A DNA stretch of 64,000 nt, taken from positions 3,038,001 through 3,102,000 of the forward strand of contig NZ_CP014578.1 of assembly GCF_001634365.1 (NCBI RefSeq), written 5' to 3'. Positions within the stretch are counted from its first letter, which is position 1. Each line of letters starts with the position of its first letter. The notes under the pieces are model-generated. The model was not told where the DNA came from and did no database searches. It was given only the letters and a program-made list of their open reading frames with translations. Of the stretch, positions 56,138-64,000 are shown piece after piece. The DNA is from Paraburkholderia phytofirmans OLGA172. Its GTDB lineage: Bacteria; Pseudomonadota; Gammaproteobacteria; Burkholderiales; Burkholderiaceae. The translations under genes were made by a program, and so were the position numbers.

Positions 56138-57136
56138 TTAAACCGGGGCGGCGTCGCAGCCCTCGGTGCGACGCTTCGGCGAAAGCCGCCCGGCGATGCG
56201 CACGAAGGCGAGCCAGTGCTGCGCCCAGAAACCGTCACCGTAGCGCCGGCCTTCGAGTTGGTCACGGATACCGGTCGGCTCCATCTCCCGGCTCCATGAC
56301 ACGCTCCGAAACAGCATGTCCCACCAGGGGAACAACACCCCGAAATTGCAACCGTACTTCAGGCCTTCATGGCCGTAGCCGATCGCATGGTGACGGCGGT
56401 GGAAAGTCGGACTGACCAGCAGGCGCTCGCCGAGCCAGCCGAAGTACAGACGAATGTTCGCGTGCTGCACGCTCTGCGCCAGGTTCGTGATCGCCACCAG
56501 CACGACGAATTGCGACGGCGGCACGCCGATCACCAGTGCGATCGCTGCGAAAAACGAAGCCTGCAACAAACTGTCGAGCAGGTGGTTACGGTCGTCGGAC
56601 CACAGTGACATCTGCTGCTGACTGTGATGCACCGCGTGCAGCTCCCACCACACGCCGAACCGATGCTCCCAGCGGTGATACCAGTAACCGGCGAAATCGA
56701 GTACCAGCAAATACATCGCGAACGTGACGAGGGGCTGCGTGGTGACACCCGGCCACAGATTGTCGAAGTCGATACTCGCGATGTTGTGCAGCCGCAGCCA
56801 CGCCTGCACGTTGTCGAAGAACGGCTGCAGCGCGAAAAAGAAAAACAGGTTGAGGATGCCGAGCTTGGCGATCCATGTGTAGATCACGTCGACGCGCACT
56901 GCCTTGCGGTTTCCCCACTGCTCCACCGGGCGCAGCGCCTCGAGCGGGCGCAGGATCGCGTACATCGCCAGCACCTCGAAGACGCCGACGATCACCCAAT
57001 AAAGGCTATCGTAAGTGTCTTCGTCGTAGTCCATCAGATCGAAGCGGAACAGCAGCGGCTGCACCACGTCGACGTACAGCAGCGTCTGCACCGCTGAGAC
57101 GGCGCTGCCGAGAGAAGAAAAAATCAGATGGAACAT
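56138..57136 (-). CDS. Fatty-acid hydroxylase/sterol-desaturase family protein
   Basis: A 332-residue membrane di-iron enzyme. Histidine boxes of the family are present: HRWEH (YWYHRWEH), HAVHHSQQQM and HRRHHAIGY, with at least four membrane helices around them. It would hydroxylate or desaturate a lipid; the substrate is not evident and no sterol or hopanoid genes are nearby. It follows the YVTN beta-propeller gene by 46 bp. Confidence 0.88.
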   Translation of the reverse strand: MFHLIFSSLGSAVSAVQTLLYVDVVQPLLFRFDLMDYDEDTYDSLYWVIVGVFEVLAMYAILRPLEALRPVEQWGNRKAVRVDVIYTWIAKLGILNLFFFFALQPFFDNVQAWLRLHNIASIDFDNLWPGVTTQPLVTFAMYLLVLDFAGYWYHRWEHRFGVWWELHAVHHSQQQMSLWSDDRNHLLDSLLQASFFAAIALVIGVPPSQFVVLVAITNLAQSVQHANIRLYFGWLGERLLVSPTFHRRHHAIGYGHEGLKYGCNFGVLFPWWDMLFRSVSWSREMEPTGIRDQLEGRRYGDGFWAQHWLAFVRIAGRLSPKRRTEGCDAAPV

Positions 57137-57182
57137 CGTGCCGGCCTGTTACTCCATTCCTGGCGGTTCGCTGATGACAGCG

Positions 57183-58202
57183 TCAAGCGCCGTTCGGCGC
57201 CGTGACCGGCGCGCGATTGAGGAAATAGATACCGTGCGGCGAACGGCCGACGGCAATCGTCTGGATCAGCTTACGCGTGTTCAGGTCGATGATGCCGACG
57301 TGCTTCGCGAAGCGGAAAGTCACCCATAGATAGCGTTTGTCGGCGGAAAGTTCCATGTCGTCCGGGCCCGGCATCAGGCCGGTGATGTCGCCCACGTTGG
57401 TGAGCGTGTCTTCGTCGATGATGCTGATCGTGCTCGCGACGCGGTTCGACACCGCCACATGCTTGCCGTCAGCCAGCGAGCGGAAGTTATGCGCGCCCTT
57501 GCCGGTCTGGATTGTCTTGACGATTTTCTGATTGCGCCAGTCGACCACCGCGACGTAATCCGCCCCGGTCATGCCGATCAGCAGGTACTTTTCGCCCGGC
57601 GTCATCCACAGCCCGGCCGGCACCTTACCGACCTTCATCTTCCACTTGACGGTTTGCGTGGCCAGATCGATAGCGGCCAGCTCGCCCGACACCTGCAGCG
57701 TGACGAAAACCGTCTTGCTGTCATTGGTGAACGCCATGTGGCTCGGCATCACCGCGAGCGGCAGACGCGAGGCCAGCGTCATCTGGTTCTTCTGGCTGTC
57801 GTAGTGATAGATGTCGAGGCGGTCCAGACGCAGCCCGGTGGTGACGAGCCACTTTCGGTCGGGCGAGAAACCGATCTGATACGGATCCTCGATGTTCTCG
57901 ACCCAGCGCTGAACCTGGCCCGACTTCGGATCGACGAACATCAGATTGTTCGACACCGAGTTGGCGACGATCAGCGACGAATTGTCCGGCGTGGCCATCA
58001 AGTGATGCGGTTCTTTACCTGTTGGCACCGTGCCGACGACCTGGTGAGTGGCCTCGTCGATCAGGCTCAGCGTGGCTTCGCCGGAATTGAGCACGATCAC
58101 GTTGTTGGCGTGGGCCGCCGGAGAAAAAAAGCCTGCGGCGGCGACCAGCGCCGCGCCTGCGGCGAACGTGGCAGTCCAGCCGGGAAGAAAAAATTTACGC
58201 AT
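57183..58202 (-). CDS. Exported YVTN-family beta-propeller protein
   Basis: A 339-residue periplasmic beta-propeller protein. A signal peptide (about residues 1-32, ending AHA) precedes seven or so repeat blades of the pattern V-x-D-x-x-T-x-x-V (for example SLIDEATHQVVGTVPTGKEPHHL and GIIDLNTRKLIQTIAVGRSPHGIY). Such propellers often bind partners or accompany quinoprotein/cytochrome systems, but none is present here. It lies upstream of the hydroxylase-family gene with a 46-bp gap and likely forms an operon with it. Confidence 0.88.
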   Translation of the reverse strand: MRKFFLPGWTATFAAGAALVAAAGFFSPAAHANNVIVLNSGEATLSLIDEATHQVVGTVPTGKEPHHLMATPDNSSLIVANSVSNNLMFVDPKSGQVQRWVENIEDPYQIGFSPDRKWLVTTGLRLDRLDIYHYDSQKNQMTLASRLPLAVMPSHMAFTNDSKTVFVTLQVSGELAAIDLATQTVKWKMKVGKVPAGLWMTPGEKYLLIGMTGADYVAVVDWRNQKIVKTIQTGKGAHNFRSLADGKHVAVSNRVASTISIIDEDTLTNVGDITGLMPGPDDMELSADKRYLWVTFRFAKHVGIIDLNTRKLIQTIAVGRSPHGIYFLNRAPVTAPNGA

Positions 58203-58383
58203 GAAAACTCACTTCGGAGAACAGCCGACATTGTAGAACGTTTGCTGTGACCAGCGGTTGACGTGGATGCGGGTGCGACGCGCGGAAAAGTGCAAACCGG
58301 GCGGGATGTCGGTACGACGCTGTCAGCTAATTCCGCTGCACTACCAACGTAACGTCGGTTTCGCGTAAGAAAAACTTCCGTCC

Positions 58384-58560
58384 GATTTTCACAATGCAAC
58401 TCTTTTCAATCAAAACAAAAAATTATTACATTCTCACGTTTTTAAACAAAACATAAGACAAACAAAGATAATTCTTTATATTTCCTAGCTCTATGCATTT
58501 ATATTTCAATTAATCAAAATAGATTACATTCAATTATTTATTTTCAACCGTTTAGGAATT
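58384..58560. other. AT-rich tract upstream of the autotransporter
   Basis: About 175 bases with very low GC (runs such as TTATTACATTC and TTTATATTTC) in an otherwise high-GC region; no gene is seen. The rest of the 58203-58823 gap also lacks genes. AT-rich promoters of surface genes are often bound by H-NS/MvaT-type silencers. Confidence 0.7.
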
Positions 58561-58823
58561 GGCTTATTCCCTCTCTGCCGTGCCACGCCTGACAATCCCG
58601 CCGTTCATCGCCCATGCACTTAATCCTGTGGACTTAAGGGCGTGACGCAGGCGATTCGGACGCGCGAAAAATTCAGCAGGACACAGAAAACGGACGACGG
58701 GGAAAACCGCGGTCTATATGTTCTTATTTGTGCGCGAAATACCAGGGCGATGACGCCTGATTCGAGTCGCCGCGCTTTCACGTGCAGTCCACGCACGCAA
58801 TAACCGCGGAGTTTCTGAAAAAA

Positions 58824-61610
58824 ATGAACAAGATCTACAAATCGGTTTGGTGTGAAGCGACGGGCACGTGGGTGGCTACGTCGGAAACGACTCGGTCGAA
58901 GACGAAACGCGGGACGTCGCGGAAGCTGGCTATGGCGCAAGTCGTGCTGGCGGGGGCGGCGTTGGTGGGGAGCGTTTCGGCTGCCTACGCGGATCCGGCG
59001 TCGGCCAATCATTATTTCAGCGTCAGCGGACTAGCCGATGGGTCAGACGACGCCCTTGCGGTCGATGGCATGAACTCCATCGCCGCCGGCCCTACAGCCA
59101 CAGCCGCCGCCCTCGATTCGATAGCGATTGGCAACTCAGCTCGTGCGTTGAACAGCGAAACCATTGCGCTCGGCACTAACACTGCAGCGACCGGAGCCAG
59201 TTCGGTGGCAGTCGGGTTCCAGAGTAAAGCCGCGGCAGCCAACAGCGTCGCGTTTGGCGAGAACGCATTCGTTACAAAGACCGCTACCGACAGCGTCGCC
59301 ATAGGTTCGGCCGCTACGGCGACCGCAGTCAATAGCGTTGCATTAGGCGCAAAGTCCACCACGACTGCCGACCTAACCGCATCGGGCGAAAAATTCGGCG
59401 CCGCCGATTCAGACATCGCTGGCCTTACGGCTCATGGCGAGGTGTCGGTCGGCTCGGCGAGCAATGAACGGCGCCTGACCAACGTCGCCGCTGGCGCAGC
59501 GGACACCGACGCCGTCAACGTGAGCCAACTCAAAGCCGTCGACAACAAAATCGCAACGGCCACGGCAAATAGCGTCCAGTACGACACAACGCCTGCCGAC
59601 AAGAGCAGCGTGACGCTCGCCGGTCCGGCATCAACGGACGGCGGCGTAACCGGCGGCACAACGATAACGAACGTGCATCAAGGCACGGTTTCCGCCACCA
59701 GCACCGACGCTGTGAATGGCGCGCAACTCTACTCTATCGCTGGCGACACCAGCAGCAACTACATCCAGGAAAACGGTAGCGGCGTCAAATACGTCCGCAC
59801 GAACGACAGCACCCTGACGCCGGGCGACGCCCACGCAACAGCATCCGGCGCTTCGGCCGTGGGCTACAACGCGCAAGCGAACGGCGTGAATTCGGTTGCA
59901 ATCGGCTACCAGGGCATTGCATCGGCGGCTGGCGCCGTCGCCGTCGGCGCTGGGTCGTGGGCGCAAAGCGAGAACTCTGTCGCGATGGGGGCCGATTCTC
60001 AGGCAATCGGATCGCAGGCCGGCGCGTTCGGCACCAACGCATATGCGTTCGGCGCAGGCAGCGTGGCGCTCGGCGCGAATGCCGCCGCAAATAGCGACAA
60101 CAGCGTGGCGCTAGGCCAAGACTCAGTGGCCGATCGGACAAATGCGGTGTCCGTTGGATCGAGCGCAATGCAACGCCAGATCACCAACGTCGCAGACGGC
60201 ACCGCGGGCACCGACGCCGTCAACGTGCGCCAGTTGCAAGCCGCCATCACCGCAGCGACGGCCGGCGAGATGCGCTACTTCCAGGCCAACGGCGCCAACG
60301 ACGGCACCGACGACGCAGCCGCGACCGGTCTTCGCGCCGTCGCGATGGGTCCCGCCGCCAGCGCCTCCGGCACGAACGCCTTTGCCGGCGGCAATGCTGC
60401 GTATGCCAGCGGCGACAACAGCGTCGCCATCGGCAATCAGGCCGAGGCAAACGGCGACGGATCGGTGGCCATCGGCGCGAAGGCAGTCGCCGGCCACGAT
60501 CCGCTGTCGACAGGTGGCGAGAACATCGCAGGCGCCACCGCGATCGGCGCAAGCGCGCAAGCCCTCGCCACGAACGCGACTGCGCTGGGCAACATGGCCG
60601 CCGTTACCGCAGATAACGCCGTCGCGCTCGGCCAAGGCTCGATTGCCGATCGCGCCAATACCGTTTCGGTGGGTTCCGTCAATAGCGAGCGCCAGATCAC
60701 CAACGTCGCCGCCGGCACCGCCGACACTGATGCGGTCAACGTCGCCCAGTTGAAAGAGGCCAGCGCGCAGACCGCCGCCAAGCTCGACGGCGCCGTCATG
60801 TACGACACCAACGCCGACGGCAGCGTCAACAAGAACAGCGTGACGCTCGGCGGCGATGCAGCCAGTGGTGGCACGGTCATCCACAACGTCGGCGAAGGCG
60901 TGGATTCGACCGACGCCGTCAACCTCGGCCAACTGAACGCGGCAATCAGCAGCGCTGTCCAGAACATCACCGTGAATCCGAACGTGCCGTTCTTCAGCGC
61001 CGACGGCAACACCGACACGGAAGCTGCGCAGGCATCGGGCACGCATTCGGTCGCCATGGGCGCCAACGCCAATGCCACCGGCACGAACGCAATCGCCATG
61101 GGCGCGAATTCGATCGCAAGCGGCAACAACGCTACCGCGCTCGGTGCTGCGGCAAACGCCAGCGCCGACAACTCGGTGGCATTGGGTCAAGGCTCGGTCG
61201 CGGATCGCGCGAACACCGTATCAGTCGGCGCGGCAGGTCAGGAGCGTCAGATCACCAACGTCGCAGCCGGCGTGCAAGGCACGGACGCGGTCAACGTCAA
61301 TCAGTTGCAGCAGAGCATGAGCGGCGCAGTCGGCCAGGCTAACAGCTACACCGACGACAAGATCCGCTCGGCCCGTCGCGATTCGTACGGCGGCACGGCA
61401 TCGGCGCTGGCGGCAGCCGGCTTGCCGCAAGCGGTCTTGCCGGGTCACGGCATGGTGGCGATTGCGGGCGGCACGTATGGCGGCCAGTCGGCAATGGCCA
61501 TCGGCGTGTCGCAGCTGTCGGAAACCGGCAAGTGGGTCTACAAGGTGCAAGGCACGACCGACTCACGCGGTCAGTTCGGCGCGTCGGTCGGCGCAGGCAT
61601 GCACTGGTAA
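58824..61610 (+). CDS. Trimeric autotransporter adhesin (YadA-like)
   Basis: A 928-residue surface adhesin exported by type Vc secretion. The N-terminus MNKIYKSVWCEATGTWVATSE is an ESPR extended signal peptide, followed by the hydrophobic core (LAMAQVVLAGAALVGSVSAAYAD). The passenger is a YadA-like head with many NSVAIG/NSVALG-type repeats and four neck modules of the ERQITNVAAGT..TDAVNVxQL type (near 59465, 60170, 60690 and 61240). The C-terminal YadA anchor is intact (SALAAAGLPQAV...GTYGGQSAMAIGVSQL...GASVGAGMHW). The start at 58824 gives the ESPR; an ATG at 58782 does not. Confidence 0.95.
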   Translation: MNKIYKSVWCEATGTWVATSETTRSKTKRGTSRKLAMAQVVLAGAALVGSVSAAYADPASANHYFSVSGLADGSDDALAVDGMNSIAAGPTATAAALDSIAIGNSARALNSETIALGTNTAATGASSVAVGFQSKAAAANSVAFGENAFVTKTATDSVAIGSAATATAVNSVALGAKSTTTADLTASGEKFGAADSDIAGLTAHGEVSVGSASNERRLTNVAAGAADTDAVNVSQLKAVDNKIATATANSVQYDTTPADKSSVTLAGPASTDGGVTGGTTITNVHQGTVSATSTDAVNGAQLYSIAGDTSSNYIQENGSGVKYVRTNDSTLTPGDAHATASGASAVGYNAQANGVNSVAIGYQGIASAAGAVAVGAGSWAQSENSVAMGADSQAIGSQAGAFGTNAYAFGAGSVALGANAAANSDNSVALGQDSVADRTNAVSVGSSAMQRQITNVADGTAGTDAVNVRQLQAAITAATAGEMRYFQANGANDGTDDAAATGLRAVAMGPAASASGTNAFAGGNAAYASGDNSVAIGNQAEANGDGSVAIGAKAVAGHDPLSTGGENIAGATAIGASAQALATNATALGNMAAVTADNAVALGQGSIADRANTVSVGSVNSERQITNVAAGTADTDAVNVAQLKEASAQTAAKLDGAVMYDTNADGSVNKNSVTLGGDAASGGTVIHNVGEGVDSTDAVNLGQLNAAISSAVQNITVNPNVPFFSADGNTDTEAAQASGTHSVAMGANANATGTNAIAMGANSIASGNNATALGAAANASADNSVALGQGSVADRANTVSVGAAGQERQITNVAAGVQGTDAVNVNQLQQSMSGAVGQANSYTDDKIRSARRDSYGGTASALAAAGLPQAVLPGHGMVAIAGGTYGGQSAMAIGVSQLSETGKWVYKVQGTTDSRGQFGASVGAGMHW

Positions 61611-61745
61611 GACTTCGGCAAGAAGCGTGACCGGCTCGATCCGAGCCAGTCACATCGAAGTCAATCGCGTTGCTGTACCAGCAGCGAGCAGGCGTGAGCC
61701 CGGAAGCGCTCGCGCCCTTTGCGCGTGGCGTCATTCTCAAAAGGA

Positions 61746-61778
61746 ATGGCGTCGCGCGTTTTTTTTGCGCGACGCCAT
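61746..61778. repeat. Perfect 12-bp inverted repeat with a T8 loop
   Basis: ATGGCGTCGCGC / GCGCGACGCCAT (61746-61757 with 61767-61778) closes a nine-base loop consisting of G followed by eight T. It lies between the adhesin and the hrpA end, which are convergent. The T-run is inside the loop rather than after the stem, so it is not a standard intrinsic terminator. Confidence 0.7.
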
Positions 61779-61847
61779 GTGAAGAACCACATCGGCTAAC
61801 ACTACGCGAGCGGCGCGGGCACCTGCAGCGCCCCAACCACCCGCCGC

Positions 61848-64000
61848 TCAGCGCTGCATCGATTCCCAGACCTTGTAGAGACGCTTCACCGATACCGGCA
61901 TGGGCGTACGCAACTCCTGCGCGAACAGCGAAATGCGCAGCTCCTCGAGCAACCAGCGGAATTCCGACAGGCGCGTGTCCAGCACGCCACCACGTTGCGC
62001 GAGCGCACGCTGGTAGTTCTGCAACAGCGGATGGAATTCGGCGAACTGCCGTGCGTCGCGTGCGGAGTCCGCCTTCAGCTTGTCGATGCGCAACGCAATC
62101 CCCTTCAGATAGCGCGGAAAATGCGCCAGCTGCGTATAGGGCGTATCGACCACGAAGCGTTTGCCGATCAGCTGATCGAGTTGATTCTGCATGTCCGCAT
62201 GCGCAGCGGCGAACGCCTTCGCCTGCGCCAGCTTTTTCGTCACCGTCGCGTATTCGCTGAGAATCTGCCCCACCAGCCGGGCGATTTCCTGGGCCAACAA
62301 CGTCAGCCGGCTGCGCCCTTCGTCGCGACGCGTATGGAAACTGACGTCATCGGCCGGCAGCGGGTCTTGCAGGCAGGCGCGGTCGAGCGCGGTGTCGATC
62401 AGTTGATCGCGCAGTTCCTCCTGGGTCCCGCGCGGCATGAACTGCATGGCCATTTCACGCAGACCCGGCAGATTCTTCTCCAGATACTTGATCGGCTCCT
62501 TCAGCTGCAACGCGAACAACCGGCGCAACCCCGCGCGATGGATACGCGCGGCTTCGTCCGGTGAATCGAATACCTCGACGTCGCAATGCGTGCCGCGATC
62601 CACCAGCGCCGGATAGCCGAACAACGTCTGCCCGCCACGGCGAATTTCGAGCAACTCGGGGAGCTTGCCGAAATTCCATGTCGTCAGCTTTTCGTACAGT
62701 GCGGTGCCTTGCGCGCCGTCTTGCGCCGCGGCAAGCGGACCGGGCGCAGCCGCACCCTTGCCTCGCGACGCCGCACCGCTCGCCGCGCCGGATGTTCCGC
62801 TCGCTTGCGCGCCCGCGGCCACGCCGCCACCGCCGCCCGCATCCGCCAACGCCGCCCCGGCCGCACCGGACGCAATCTTCTGAAAATGCTGCTGCGCCTG
62901 GCCGCCGAGTTCAGCGCGCAGCTGCGACAGGTTGCGGCCCATCGCGAGCTGCCGGCCATGCTCGTCGATGACCTTGAAGTTCATGAACAGATGCGGCGTC
63001 AGCGTCTCGAGTTTGAAGTCCGATTGCTTCATCGCGACCTGGGTCTGCTCGCGAATGTCCGCAATCAGCGATTCGAGCAACCCGCCCGCGCCGAAGCGCG
63101 GACCACCCTGCCGCTCGACGAAACCCGCCGCGAACTCGGGCAGCGGCACGCAATGGCGCCGCAACTTCTGCGGCAACGATTTCAGCAAAAGTTGCGTTTT
63201 CTCTTTCAGCATGCCGGGCACGAGCCATTCGCAGCGTCGCGCGTCGACCTGATTCAACGCATACAGCGGCACCGCAAGCGTCACGCCGTCACGCGGGGAA
63301 CCGGGCTCGAAGTGATACGTGAGCGCCATCTCGACGCCCGCCATCGTCATCCGCTTCGGGAACAGGTCGGTCGTGACGCCGGCTGCTTCGTGCCGCATCA
63401 GATCGTCACGCGACAGATACAACAGACGCAGCTTCTCTTCCGGCTGACCGCTCTTTTTCACTTCGTCGCGATACCAGCGCTCGAACGACGCACCAGTGTA
63501 AATACCTTGCGGCAACGCCTGATCGTAAAAGCCGAAAATCAGCTCGTCGTCGACCAGCACGTCCTGGCGGCGCGACTTGTGTTCCAGTTGCTCGATATCG
63601 GCGAGCAGCTTGCGGTTGTGCGCGAAGAACGCGAGCTTCGTATCGAATTCGCCTTCCACCAACGCGCCGCGAATGAACAGCTCGCGCGCCCGCGCCGGGT
63701 CCTGTTTGCCAAAGCTCACGCGGCGCCGGTGATAGATCGGCAAGCCGTACAGCATCGCGCGCTCGAACGCCGACACCTGCGCCGCGCGCTTTTCCCAATG
63801 CGGCTCGGACAACGACTTTTTCAGCAAATGCTCGCCGATCTTCTCGATCCATTCCGGCTCGATCTTCGCGATGCAGCGTGCGTAAAGACGGCTCGTCTCG
63901 ACCAGTTCCGCGGCCATCACCCACTTCCCGGCCTTCTTCACCAGCGCCGAGCCAGGCCAGAGGTAGAACTTGATGCTGCGCGCGCCGAGGAAATACGGTT
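61848..64000 (-). CDS. hrpA: ATP-dependent RNA helicase HrpA, C-terminal part
   Basis: The minus-strand frame is open to the right edge, where it reads PYFLGARSIKFYLWPGSALVKK, matching the HrpA region C-terminal to the helicase core; the DEAH helicase core lies outside the window. The visible 717 codons contain the C-terminal HrpA-specific (DUF3418-type) region with EPHWEKRAAQVSAFERAMLYGLPIYHRRRV and FYDQALP. An Ala/Gly-rich insert (GGGGGVAAGAQASGTSGAAS...) lies near 62750-62870. GTG at 63941 is internal, not the start. Confidence 0.9.
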   Translation of the reverse strand, partial: PYFLGARSIKFYLWPGSALVKKAGKWVMAAELVETSRLYARCIAKIEPEWIEKIGEHLLKKSLSEPHWEKRAAQVSAFERAMLYGLPIYHRRRVSFGKQDPARARELFIRGALVEGEFDTKLAFFAHNRKLLADIEQLEHKSRRQDVLVDDELIFGFYDQALPQGIYTGASFERWYRDEVKKSGQPEEKLRLLYLSRDDLMRHEAAGVTTDLFPKRMTMAGVEMALTYHFEPGSPRDGVTLAVPLYALNQVDARRCEWLVPGMLKEKTQLLLKSLPQKLRRHCVPLPEFAAGFVERQGGPRFGAGGLLESLIADIREQTQVAMKQSDFKLETLTPHLFMNFKVIDEHGRQLAMGRNLSQLRAELGGQAQQHFQKIASGAAGAALADAGGGGGVAAGAQASGTSGAASGAASRGKGAAAPGPLAAAQDGAQGTALYEKLTTWNFGKLPELLEIRRGGQTLFGYPALVDRGTHCDVEVFDSPDEAARIHRAGLRRLFALQLKEPIKYLEKNLPGLREMAMQFMPRGTQEELRDQLIDTALDRACLQDPLPADDVSFHTRRDEGRSRLTLLAQEIARLVGQILSEYATVTKKLAQAKAFAAAHADMQNQLDQLIGKRFVVDTPYTQLAHFPRYLKGIALRIDKLKADSARDARQFAEFHPLLQNYQRALAQRGGVLDTRLSEFRWLLEELRISLFAQELRTPMPVSVKRLYKVWESMQR

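Noticed and set aside
59012..59416. Antisense frames inside the adhesin gene (for example 134 codons)
   Set aside because: Ala/Val-rich mirror images of the Ala/Gly-rich adhesin repeats.

Overview
This window comes from a high-GC betaproteobacterial chromosome and most resembles Burkholderiaceae, probably Paraburkholderia. The evidence is gene content and order: recJ-prfB-lysS, a complete isc operon, a lipoyl-domain E3 in an aceE-aceF-lpdA operon, a PHA phasin, glnA-ntrB-ntrC, and an ESPR-type trimeric autotransporter. Most of the window is well-packed core genome. No prophage, plasmid backbone, CRISPR array, rRNA or intact insertion sequence was seen.

Layout. 1-3.4 kb: lolC-lolD lipoprotein release genes and an acyltransferase-3 membrane protein. 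3.5-9.9 kb: a small orphan gene, an RpfE-type protein, recJ, prfB (with the programmed +1 frameshift) and lysS. 10.1-10.9 kb: a glycine-zipper membrane protein. 11-17.4 kb: iscR-iscS-iscU-iscA-hscB-hscA-fdx-iscX on the minus strand, with two IscR-type operators over the iscR promoter and a low-molecular-weight phosphatase upstream. 18-19.2 kb: two small exported proteins. 19.3-22.6 kb: lutA-lutB lactate oxidation genes without lutC, facing an IclR regulator. 22.7-25.2 kb: a penicillin-binding endopeptidase and a phasin. 25.5-32 kb: the pyruvate dehydrogenase operon, divergent from a FixL/FixJ-like two-component pair (32.3-35.5 kb). 36-38.4 kb: a DUF3300/DUF2950 pair. 38.6-42 kb: folD and oligopeptidase A. 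42-44.5 kb: a cytosine-deaminase-family enzyme with an altered specificity residue, divergent from an Asp/Glu-racemase-family gene. 44.5-48.6 kb: initiator tRNA, an orphan gene, exonuclease III and an S9 peptidase carrying repeat-encoded inserts. 48.8-53.5 kb: glnA-ntrB-ntrC with a sigma-54 promoter. 53.6-58.2 kb: rhodanese, CinA-like, EI24, a fatty-acid-hydroxylase-family protein and a YVTN beta-propeller. 58.4-61.6 kb: an AT-rich tract and a trimeric autotransporter. 61.8 kb to the end: the C-terminal part of HrpA.

How the genes work together. The isc operon assembles Fe-S clusters that the Fe-S proteins here (IscR, Fdx, LutA, LutB) would use. LutAB oxidises lactate to pyruvate, which the PDH complex feeds to acetyl-CoA; the phasin marks PHA storage as one destination for that acetyl-CoA. 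GlnA/NtrBC sets nitrogen status.

The most interesting points are the CodA homologue with Cys in place of Asp314 (a candidate 5-methylcytosine deaminase), the operator architecture at iscR, phaP and glnA, a nested inverted repeat that could terminate two convergent genes and whose inner part looks like an IS3-family end, and an unusual density of short tandem repeats. The repeats inside genes all have units divisible by three. No clearly new multi-gene system was found; the best candidates for new biology are the altered CodA, the DUF3300-DUF2950 pair and the YVTN/hydroxylase pair.
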